Assembly: GCA_030267565.1 (NCBI GenBank)
Contig: BRXU01000008.1
Span: 2,356,001 to 2,420,000, forward strand
Length of the DNA stretch: 64,000 bases
Source: Pleodorina starrii
Taxonomy: Eukaryota > Chlorophyta > Chlorophyceae > Chlamydomonadales > Volvocaceae
Direction of reading: 5' to 3'
Below the pieces are notes generated by a model. It was not told where the DNA came from. It did no database searches and was given only the letters and a program-made list of their open reading frames with translations. Made by a program: the position numbers and the translations under genes. How positions within the stretch are numbered: the stretch's first letter is position 1; each line of letters opens with the position of its first letter. Of the stretch, positions 51,685 through 62,563 are shown piece by piece.

Positions 51685-52971
51685 GTGATATTCGCGCGTT
51701 GTTTTTGTTGTTTTTGTTCATATTTTTTTGTTTTCGTTTGTGTTGAGTTGTTGTTGTTGTTGTTGTTGTTGTTACAGTGGGTGGGCTCCGGGTCCTAGGA
51801 AGGGCGGAGGCAGCGCGGGCCAGCTGGCCCTTCGTGCACTGCAGCGGGGCCCTTCGTGCACTGCAGCGGGGCCCTTCGTGCACTGCAGCGGGGCCCTTCG
51901 TGCACTGCAGCGGGGCCCTTCGCGCACTGCAGCGGAGCGTCGTCTACTGAGGAAGATGGGTGCGGAAGTTGGGCCGCCTGGCGCGCCTTGTCGTCACACC
52001 ACACACGGTTACTGCCAACGGCGGTAGGACCTTCACCTGCTTTGGTGAGGGGCCGCGAAGGCGCTTTTGTTAAGCCGCTCCTCGTTGTTGGTTCATGGCG
52101 GTCGGCGAAAGAACGCTAATGGAAAACGCGAACGAACGCAAAGTGCATACGGTACAAGGGTATCGAGATTTTCGTAATTTCTGGGGGCCCGGTTCCAGCG
52201 GTTAGCAGTGTGAGGCGACTCGACAGGCATCGACGATCTGCGTTTCTGTTCCCATCAGATCAGGCAAAGCGTCTACGATTTCTGCATTTCTATTTGGGAT
52301 TCCTATTTGCTTGCATTTGCCTGCAAATGCAGCGACCGCCTGACAGTTGGCGGCAACTGGCGGCAACGGTTTCGGTCTCCAGCGTCACCGCGGCGCCAAG
52401 CGCAGATTGCTCATAGATGATTGCAATGCGTTCTGTGACCTTGTGCGCAATAATCTTCCTGGTGGGAATCCCATCAGTTGACAGCTGACACACGGGCGAC
52501 GCAATCTGCAGCGAACGGAACGTTGCTCACTAAAACGGCGGACAGAAGCGTTGGCGACCCGCAGCTGATTTTTATAAGCGCTCATTAGTTCTTGCTCTGG
52601 ATTATTGCCATTGCCATTTCTGTCACAGGAACGCTGTGCTAGAAAAGACCTTGCTTTGGAGGAGCAGGCGTAGTGAACAGCAAAAACAAGATAAGAAGTC
52701 AGCTACCAACGCGCAACTTTATGCAGTCCTGAGAACACGGACTGCGGGTTGAACAGCCGTACAACTGCCAGCCCCTTTACTAACCTGGCTGACTCCAGCG
52801 CAAGTCCGCATTAGGATATCACATACACAATAAGTATGATGTCGTGATGCACCAAAAGCAGAGCTCATTTCGGACGGACAATGCTTGTTGCAAGCCGGCC
52901 GCGTCCTTCACAGCTGGGAAGCATTCAAGGAGCAACTAACCAGTAACCACCACGTCGGCATATGCAACGAA
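51685..52971. other. Spacer between NYN genes 1 and 2
   Basis: It holds the 3' end of gene 1, a TTG run at 51747-51774, the 22-bp repeat at 51828, and about 900 bases of unique-looking, AT-richer DNA that must hold the promoter and leader of gene 2. No other gene is seen. Same spacer at 56478-57767 and 61274-62563. Confidence 0.6.
51828..51936 (+). repeat. 22-bp minisatellite downstream of the NYN gene
   Basis: Five tandem copies of a 22-base unit containing CCCTTCGTGCACTGCAGC; the last has CGCGCAC. Each includes the palindromes GTGCAC, CTGCAG and GGGCCC. Present in the next units from about 56624 and 61420. Confidence 0.93.
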
Positions 52972-55900
52972 ATGCACGCGTTTCACCTCCTATTAAGGGG
53001 CTGCCAACGGTTTCGGGTCCACGTGCTGGGCGGCACCCGGAGCGATGCCGCGCCCCTGCACACCAGCGCGCGACAAATTAGAGCCGCCAGCCGGCGGCGC
53101 CTCTTCGATCAGGATGAAGCGACAGACAGTCGCGAGGTGGACGGTGGTGTGCTCGGGCAGGGTGGGGGCCCGGGGCGCCCGGTGACGGGGCACCTCCCCT
53201 CCGGAGCACCTCAGCGGGCGGGGCGCAATCCCGCTGTTGCTCCCTCCGTTCACAGGAAACGCACATCGACAAAGCAGCAGCAGAAGCAGCAGCAGAAGCA
53301 GCAGCCCGCACCTGCGGACGCTGCGGACTCGCCGGCAGGTGAAGGCAGTGGCGATGTGCGGCCTGTTGCGGCGGGGCAGACGAAGCCGCTCCACAATGGG
53401 GCGAGGCGGCGTCAGGGTCCTCAGCACTCGTCAGAGGATACGGCTGCGGCAGCAGCAGCAGCGGCAGCGGCAGCAGTAGCGGCAGCAGCGGCGTCGGGCT
53501 TTCCCCCAGGTATAGGTACAGGTACAGCTGCCGATACAGCGCCGCGGGACGATGTCCGAGCAGCAGCAGGGGCGGCGGACGCGGGTAGCGGCGCCGCGGC
53601 GGCGCTATCGCAGCCGGCGGCACCGGCGCCGGCGCAAGCACGAGGGGCTAGGGAGGCAAGTCTGAGTGCTGCTGGCCCAGCAGCCGCCGCTGGGCCGCCT
53701 GCGCCGCACTCGCGCCCGGGTCCCGCTGCGCCCCAGTCGCCACAGTCTGTGCGGCCCGGCCCCGGTCCCGGCCCCGCCCTAGCCCCTGCTGCGTCCGTGT
53801 ATGTGTTTTGGGACCTGGACAATAAGTACCCGGAGACATTGGACCACGCGGGGATGCTGGGGAGGCTCAGGTGGGCGAGGGCGTGTGGGCGTGTGCGTGT
53901 GTGGGCGAGTGTGGTTGCTGGGGCAACCGTGAACATTTCCCGAGAGTGTGCGTATGCGTGTGTATGCATGCCACGCCGGTCGTCCGACAGCTGCGAAGGC
54001 CACCCGAGGGCTGGAAGGGGGGGCGCCTCCTGCGCATCGCCAGGACGCCGCGCGTGTCTTTCTGGGTTTGGCGCGATCAGCCGGCATGGTGGCGCGGCTG
54101 AGGCACCGTACCTGTACCGTACTGTACTGCACCGTACATGTACCGGGGGCTCGCGCTGCCTGCGCCGCTGGCCCATGCGCAGGGATATGCTGCAGCAGTA
54201 CGGCAGAGTGGTTGAGATCCGCGCGTATGGCAACCACCGGACCTTCAAGTTCGTACCGGAGGTGTGGGAGGCGGCCATGCGCCACGGCGTGATGAAGGTC
54301 GGTCGGTCGGTCGGTTTCGGAGCGACGGTGGGGAGGGGGTCCCCCGTCAGCGAGGACGCAACAGTGAGGCGCTGCACCCGCCCCCACCCGCGCCTCATCA
54401 GCCGCCTGCGGTTCCTTCGCTGGGTTGGTTATCTTGAGTAGCCCTCCTCATACGTCCGTGCAATCTGCGGCCCGCGCTGCGGCGCATTGGCGCTCCCTCC
54501 CATCCTCTCATCTTCACCACCACCGCGTGGGGAGCTGGGGACGCACCCGCACCACCCCGAAACACCCCTTCTCCTTCTCCGCTGCGATTTTCTCTTTATA
54601 CCCCAGTTCCGTGATCCGCGATCCGTGATCTGGGCGCGCAGCACACCGCACACCACAAACCACACACCAGTAGTACGCTTGGCCCGCCAGCCCCGGTCCC
54701 CAACCCAGTCACGGTACCTCCGTGCCACTGTACCCTACCACCACCACCCGCCCTAAAACCAACCCGAAGTTACGAGGGTCCGCCGTACCCTGGATCTTTC
54801 CTGCGCCGTGCTGCGTTGCTGCCTGCCCTAAAACCCTAAAACTCTAAAACTCCTTAACCCTCGCAGCACCCGCTGAGGGGCTCTCCCACCGCCGGCGGCG
54901 GGCCATCCTCCTCCTCCTCCTCATCGTTATCGGCGTCGTCGTCGGCTGGCTCGTCGTCGTCGTCTGAGGGCCTCCGCTGTCCGCTGTGCAGCCGGCGGGT
55001 GCGGGGCGGTGAGTCCCAACTGCGCAGCCACTTCCGGCAGATGCACCAGCGGGAGCACGTCAAGAAGCTCGCGAGGATGGGCGCCGCGGAGAGGGCCGAA
55101 TACGTCCAGTCCAGGAAGTCTGAGAGGCGAGTGCGCGCATGTCTAAAGAGTGTGTGAGTATGTGTGTATGTGTATGTGTATGTGCATGGCTAAGAGTGTG
55201 TGTGTATGTGTGTGCACATGGACAAGTATGTGTATGTGTGTGTGCATGGCTAAGAGTGTGTGTGCGTGTGTGCCGACACTGGGGTAAGGAAGGGTTCAGC
55301 AAGCGCGTGTAGAAGGGCACACAGGTGGGGCTGACGGAGGGGTTGGGGGGGTCCGCGAGGCGGCAGTGCTGCAGGGAGGGATGCGGCACGGAAAAGCGGC
55401 ACGGTGAGGACAAGTGAGGGGGTTAGAGGCGAGCACACCGACTGCGACAGGGCATTTTCCTTCTCTTACCATCGGCCACCCCTCCTCCCGCGGGCCCAAG
55501 TGCGCTAAGCGCCACCGCCTCCTCCACCTCTTTCGCCGGCGACCCTCCTCTGCCCCCGCCCGCAGGTACCGGTCCGCCGCCCATGAGGTGTTGGCTCCGA
55601 AACGCGGTTACGACCTGGCGGGCATTCTGCGGCGGCTGGGTGTGACTGTGTGGGCGGTTCCCATGGGCAAGCAGAAGGCGGATGTGGTGTTGCAGCGGGA
55701 GGCGGTGGAGCTGCTGGAGGGGGAGCGGGGCAAGAGGGCGGACTTGGAGGTGGGGGGCGAGAAGGAGCGGAAAAAGAAGGAGGCGGAGAAGGTGGGCAAG
55801 AGGGTGGGGGGTTGATGGGCAGGGCAGTGAGGGCAGGCAATGGGCAGCGCCCTGCGAAGCGGGTGTAAGGGACGCGTGCCACGTCATGCAACGGCCAACG

Positions 55901-56477
55901 TCTAACGGCCAACCACCGGCGCCGACCCTTAAAGGGAAACGGTGTGCGCTGCCTCGCCAGCTCCTCATCTACCGAAGACGCTCGCCCCCGCGTCCTGCCG
56001 CCAGCTTTCCTCCGCCTCCTCCCTCTCTCCTCCGACTGCGCCGGCTCCGAGACCGCCGCCGCCTCCCGCTCCTCCCCGCGTGCCTCTCCCTCTCCCTCTC
56101 CCCAGCCCCCCTCCGTGTTTGTCCTGATGTCGGATGACCACGGCTTCGAGATGCTGCTCAAGCTGTTCACCATGGCGGGATGGAGGGCACTGGTCGTGTC
56201 GAACACGCGATTCAGAAACGCGGATGAGCGGCTGCCCTGGAGCAATGTGCTGCCGCCGCCTCTGCCGCCGCCACCGCTGCCGCCTCTGCCGCCGCCGCCG
56301 CCGCTGCTCCAGCGAGACGCGGACGCGCGGGGTCCCAGCCGGACAGGCGCAGGCGGGATGGTGCGCGACGGGTGCTCTTGGACGTTGATGCGGCGCCTCC
56401 TGAACAGCCGGGTGACGCCACAGAAGACGAGGACGACGCCGGAGCCGGTGGCAGAGGGTGACCATGGCGTGGAATGA
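52972..56477 (+). CDS. NYN-domain nuclease with inserted C2H2 zinc finger, gene 2
   Basis: Exons: 52972-53870, 54183-54297, 54867-55126, 55566-55791 and 56106-56477; 623 residues from the ATG at 52972 (MHAFHLLLRGCQRF), the first ATG in frame. The N-terminal part is unlike gene 1: a short ordinary stretch, a Gln/Lys run (KQQQKQQQKQQ) and an Ala run. From PGPAAPQSPQSV onward the protein matches gene 1, with the same NYN motifs, zinc finger and Pro-rich tail. An acceptor-like TTCACAG at 53251 suggests that the first exon may be split. The downstream half is a copy of gene 1's, so gene 2 looks like a fusion. Confidence 0.83.
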
Positions 56478-57767
56478 GTGATATTCGCGCGTTGTTTTTG
56501 TTGTTTTTGTTCATATTTTTTTGTTTTCGTTTGTGTTGAGTTGTTGTTGTTGTTGTTGTTGTTGTTGTTACAGTGGGTGGGCTCCGGGTCCTAGGAAGGG
56601 CGGAGGCAGCGCGGGCCAGCTGGCCCTTCGTGCACTGCAGCGGGGCCCTTCGTGCACTGCAGCGGGGCCCTTCGTGCACTGCAGCGGGGCCCTTCGTGCA
56701 CTGCAGCGGGGCCCTTCGCGCACTGCAGCGGAGCGTCGTCTACTGAGGAAGATGGGTGCGGAAGTTGGGCCGCCTGGCGCGCCTTGTCGTCACACCACAC
56801 ACGGTTACTGCCAACGGCGGTAGGACCTTCACCTGCTTTGGTGAGGGGCCGCGAAGGCGCTTTTGTTAAGCCGCTCCTCGTTGTTGGTTCATGGCGGTCG
56901 GCGAAAGAACGCTAATGGAAAACGCGAACGAACGCAAAGTGCATACGGTACAAGGGTATCGAGATTTTCGTAATTTCTGGGGGCCCGGTTCCAGCGGTTA
57001 GCAGTGTGAGGCGACTCGACAGGCATCGACGATCTGCGTTTCTGTTCCCATCAGATCAGGCAAAGCGTCTACGATTTCTGCATTTCTATTTGGGATTCCT
57101 ATTTGCTTGCATTTGCCTGCAAATGCAGCGACCGCCTGACAGTTGGCGGCAACTGGCGGCAACGGTTTCGGTCTCCAGCGTCACCGCGGCGCCAAGCGCA
57201 GATTGCTCATAGATGATTGCAATGCGTTCTGTGACCTTGTGCGCAATAATCTTCCTGGTGGGAATCCCATCAGTTGACAGCTGACACACGGGCGACGCAA
57301 TCTGCAGCGAACGGAACGTTGCTCACTAAAACGGCGGACAGAAGCGTTGGCGACCCGCAGCTGATTTTTATAAGCGCTCATTAGTTCTTGCTCTGGATTA
57401 TTGCCATTGCCATTTCTGTCACAGGAACGCTGTGCTAGAAAAGACCTTGCTTTGGAGGAGCAGGCGTAGTGAACAGCAAAAACAAGATAAGAAGTCAGCT
57501 ACCAACGCGCAACTTTATGCAGTCCTGAGAACACGGACTGCGGGTTGAACAGCCGTACAACTGCCAGCCCCTTTACTAACCTGGCTGACTCCAGCGCAAG
57601 TCCGCATTAGGATATCACATACACAATAAGTATGATGTCGTGATGCACCAAAAGCAGAGCTCATTTCGGACGGACAATGCTTGTTGCAAGCCGGCCGCGT
57701 CCTTCACAGCTGGGAAGCATTCAAGGAGCAACTAACCAGTAACCACCACGTCGGCATATGCAACGAA

Positions 57768-60700
57768 ATGCACGCGTTTCACCTCCTATTAAGGGGCTGC
57801 CAACGGTTTCGGGTCCACGTGCTGGGCGGCACCCGGAGCGATGCCGCGCCCCTGCACACCAGCGCGCGACAAATTAGAGCCGCCAGCCGGCGGCGCCTCT
57901 TCGATCAGGATGAAGCGACAGACAGTCGCGAGGTGGACGGTGGTGTGCTCGGGCAGGGTGGGGGCCCGGGGCGCCCGGTGACGGGGCACCTCCCCTCCGG
58001 AGCACCTCAGCGGGCGGGGCGCAATCCCGCTGTTGCTCCCTCCGTTCACAGGAAACGCACATCGACAAAGCAGCAGCAGAAGCAGCAGCAGAAGCAGCAG
58101 CCCGCACCTGCGGACGCTGCGGACTCGCCGGCAGGTGAAGGCAGTGGCGATGTGCGGCCTGTTGCGGCGGGGCAGACGAAGCCGCTCCACAATGGGGCGA
58201 GGCGGCGTCAGGGTCCTCAGCACTCGTCAGAGGATACGGCTGCGGCAGCAGCAGCAGCGGCAGCGGCAGCAGTAGCGGCAGCAGCGGCGTCGGGCTTTCC
58301 CCCAGGTATAGGTACAGGTACAGCTGCCGATACAGCGCCGCGGGACGATGTCCGAGCAGCAGCAGGGGCGGCGGACGCGGGTAGCGGCGCCGCGGCGGCG
58401 CTATCGCAGCCGGCGGCACCGGCGCCGGCGCAAGCACGAGGGGCTAGGGAGGCAAGTCTGAGTGCTGCTGGCCCAGCAGCCGCCGCTGGGCCGCCTGCGC
58501 CGCACTCGCGCCCGGGTCCCGCTGCGCCCCAGTCGCCACAGTCTGTGCGGCCCGGCCCCGGTCCCGGCCCCGCCCTAGCCCCTGCTGCGTCCGTGTATGT
58601 GTTTTGGGACCTGGACAATAAGTACCCGGAGACATTGGACCACGCGGGGATGCTGGGGAGGCTCAGGTGGGCGAGGGCGTGTGGGCGTGTGCGTGTGTGG
58701 GCGAGTGTGGTTGCTGGGGCAACCGTGAACATTTCCCGAGAGTGTGCGTATGCGTGTGTATGCATGCCACGCCGGTCGTCCGACAGCTGCGAAGGCCACC
58801 CGAGGGCTGGAAGGGGGGGCGCCTCCTGCGCATCGCCAGGACGCCGCGCGTGTCTTTCTGGGTTTGGCGCGATCAGCCGGCATGGTGGCGCGGCTGAGGC
58901 ACCGTACCTGTACCGTACTGTACTGCACCGTACATGTACCGGGGGCTCGCGCTGCCTGCGCCGCTGGCCCATGCGCAGGGATATGCTGCAGCAGTACGGC
59001 AGAGTGGTTGAGATCCGCGCGTATGGCAACCACCGGACCTTCAAGTTCGTACCGGAGGTGTGGGAGGCGGCCATGCGCCACGGCGTGATGAAGGTCGGTC
59101 GGTCGGTCGGTTTCGGAGCGACGGTGGGGAGGGGGTCCCCCGTCAGCGAGGACGCAACAGTGAGGCGCTGCACCCGCCCCCACCCGCGCCTCATCAGCCG
59201 CCTGCGGTTCCTTCGCTGGGTTGGTTATCTTGAGTAGCCCTCCTCATACGTCCGTGCAATCTGCGGCCCGCGCTGCGGCGCATTGGCGCTCCCTCCCATC
59301 CTCTCATCTTCACCACCACCGCGTGGGGAGCTGGGGACGCACCCGCACCACCCCGAAACACCCCTTCTCCTTCTCCGCTGCGATTTTCTCTTTATACCCC
59401 AGTTCCGTGATCCGCGATCCGTGATCTGGGCGCGCAGCACACCGCACACCACAAACCACACACCAGTAGTACGCTTGGCCCGCCAGCCCCGGTCCCCAAC
59501 CCAGTCACGGTACCTCCGTGCCACTGTACCCTACCACCACCACCCGCCCTAAAACCAACCCGAAGTTACGAGGGTCCGCCGTACCCTGGATCTTTCCTGC
59601 GCCGTGCTGCGTTGCTGCCTGCCCTAAAACCCTAAAACTCTAAAACTCCTTAACCCTCGCAGCACCCGCTGAGGGGCTCTCCCACCGCCGGCGGCGGGCC
59701 ATCCTCCTCCTCCTCCTCATCGTTATCGGCGTCGTCGTCGGCTGGCTCGTCGTCGTCGTCTGAGGGCCTCCGCTGTCCGCTGTGCAGCCGGCGGGTGCGG
59801 GGCGGTGAGTCCCAACTGCGCAGCCACTTCCGGCAGATGCACCAGCGGGAGCACGTCAAGAAGCTCGCGAGGATGGGCGCCGCGGAGAGGGCCGAATACG
59901 TCCAGTCCAGGAAGTCTGAGAGGCGAGTGCGCGCATGTCTAAAGAGTGTGTGAGTATGTGTGTATGTGTATGTGTATGTGCATGGCTAAGAGTGTGTGTG
60001 TATGTGTGTGCACATGGACAAGTATGTGTATGTGTGTGTGCATGGCTAAGAGTGTGTGTGCGTGTGTGCCGACACTGGGGTAAGGAAGGGTTCAGCAAGC
60101 GCGTGTAGAAGGGCACACAGGTGGGGCTGACGGAGGGGTTGGGGGGGTCCGCGAGGCGGCAGTGCTGCAGGGAGGGATGCGGCACGGAAAAGCGGCACGG
60201 TGAGGACAAGTGAGGGGGTTAGAGGCGAGCACACCGACTGCGACAGGGCATTTTCCTTCTCTTACCATCGGCCACCCCTCCTCCCGCGGGCCCAAGTGCG
60301 CTAAGCGCCACCGCCTCCTCCACCTCTTTCGCCGGCGACCCTCCTCTGCCCCCGCCCGCAGGTACCGGTCCGCCGCCCATGAGGTGTTGGCTCCGAAACG
60401 CGGTTACGACCTGGCGGGCATTCTGCGGCGGCTGGGTGTGACTGTGTGGGCGGTTCCCATGGGCAAGCAGAAGGCGGATGTGGTGTTGCAGCGGGAGGCG
60501 GTGGAGCTGCTGGAGGGGGAGCGGGGCAAGAGGGCGGACTTGGAGGTGGGGGGCGAGAAGGAGCGGAAAAAGAAGGAGGCGGAGAAGGTGGGCAAGAGGG
60601 TGGGGGGTTGATGGGCAGGGCAGTGAGGGCAGGCAATGGGCAGCGCCCTGCGAAGCGGGTGTAAGGGACGCGTGCCACGTCATGCAACGGCCAACGTCTA

Positions 60701-61273
60701 ACGGCCAACCACCGGCGCCGACCCTTAAAGGGAAACGGTGTGCGCTGCCTCGCCAGCTCCTCATCTACCGAAGACGCTCGCCCCCGCGTCCTGCCGCCAG
60801 CTTTCCTCCGCCTCCTCCCTCTCTCCTCCGACTGCGCCGGCTCCGAGACCGCCGCCGCCTCCCGCTCCTCCCCGCGTGCCTCTCCCTCTCCCTCTCCCCA
60901 GCCCCCCTCCGTGTTTGTCTTGATGTCGGATGACCACGGCTTCGAGATGCTGCTCAAGCTGTTCACCATGGCGGGATGGAGGGCACTGGTCGTGTCGAAC
61001 ACGCGATTCAGAAACGCGGATGAGCGGCTGCCCTGGAGCAATGTGCTGCCGCCGCCTCTGCCGCCGCCACCGCTGCCGCCTCTGCCGCCGCCGCCGCCGC
61101 TGCTCCAGCGAGACGCGGACGCGCGGGGTCCCAGCCGGACAGGCGCAGGCGGGATGGTGCGCGACGGGTGCTCTTGGACGTTGATGCGGCGCCTCCTGAA
61201 CAGCCGGGTGACGCCACAGAAGACGAGGACGACGCCGGAGCCGGTGGCAGAGGGTGACCATGGCGTGGAATGA
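57768..61273 (+). CDS. NYN-domain nuclease with inserted C2H2 zinc finger, gene 3
   Basis: Exons: 57768-58666, 58979-59093, 59663-59922, 60362-60587 and 60902-61273. The protein is the same as that of gene 2; the one coding difference I saw, C to T at 60920, is silent (CTG to TTG, Leu). All splice borders are kept, including the GC donor after exon 3. Such likeness points to very recent duplication or ongoing gene conversion. Confidence 0.83.
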
Positions 61274-62563
61274 GTGATATTCGCGCGTTGTTTTTGTTGT
61301 TTTTGTTCATATTTTTTTGTTTTCGTTTGTGTTGAGTTGTTGTTGTTGTTGTTGTTGTTGTTGTTACAGTGGGTGGGCTCCGGGTCCTAGGAAGGGCGGA
61401 GGCAGCGCGGGCCAGCTGGCCCTTCGTGCACTGCAGCGGGGCCCTTCGTGCACTGCAGCGGGGCCCTTCGTGCACTGCAGCGGGGCCCTTCGTGCACTGC
61501 AGCGGGGCCCTTCGCGCACTGCAGCGGAGCGTCGTCTACTGAGGAAGATGGGTGCGGAAGTTGGGCCGCCTGGCGCGCCTTGTCGTCACACCACACACGG
61601 TTACTGCCAACGGCGGTAGGACCTTCACCTGCTTTGGTGAGGGGCCGCGAAGGCGCTTTTGTTAAGCCGCTCCTCGTTGTTGGTTCATGGCGGTCGGCGA
61701 AAGAACGCTAATGGAAAACGCGAACGAACGCAAAGTGCATACGGTACAAGGGTATCGAGATTTTCGTAATTTCTGGGGGCCCGGTTCCAGCGGTTAGCAG
61801 TGTGAGGCGACTCGACAGGCATCGACGATCTGCGTTTCTGTTCCCATCAGATCAGGCAAAGCGTCTACGATTTCTGCATTTCTATTTGGGATTCCTATTT
61901 GCTTGCATTTGCCTGCAAATGCAGCGACCGCCTGACAGTTGGCGGCAACTGGCGGCAACGGTTTCGGTCTCCAGCGTCACCGCGGCGCCAAGCGCAGATT
62001 GCTCATAGATGATTGCAATGCGTTCTGTGACCTTGTGCGCAATAATCTTCCTGGTGGGAATCCCATCAGTTGACAGCTGACACACGGGCGACGCAATCTG
62101 CAGCGAACGGAACGTTGCTCACTAAAACGGCGGACAGAAGCGTTGGCGACCCGCAGCTGATTTTTATAAGCGCTCATTAGTTCTTGCTCTGGATTATTGC
62201 CATTGCCATTTCTGTCACAGGAACGCTGTGCTAGAAAAGACCTTGCTTTGGAGGAGCAGGCGTAGTGAACAGCAAAAACAAGATAAGAAGTCAGCTACCA
62301 ACGCGCAACTTTATGCAGTCCTGAGAACACGGACTGCGGGTTGAACAGCCGTACAACTGCCAGCCCCTTTACTAACCTGGCTGACTCCAGCGCAAGTCCG
62401 CATTAGGATATCACATACACAATAAGTATGATGTCGTGATGCACCAAAAGCAGAGCTCATTTCGGACGGACAATGCTTGTTGCAAGCCGGCCGCGTCCTT
62501 CACAGCTGGGAAGCATTCAAGGAGCAACTAACCAGTAACCACCACGTCGGCATATGCAACGAA

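Noticed and set aside
53421..54398. 325-residue minus-strand ORF repeated in each array unit
   Set aside because: It is antisense to NYN exons 1-2, low in complexity, and the plus strand has conserved domains and splice sites.
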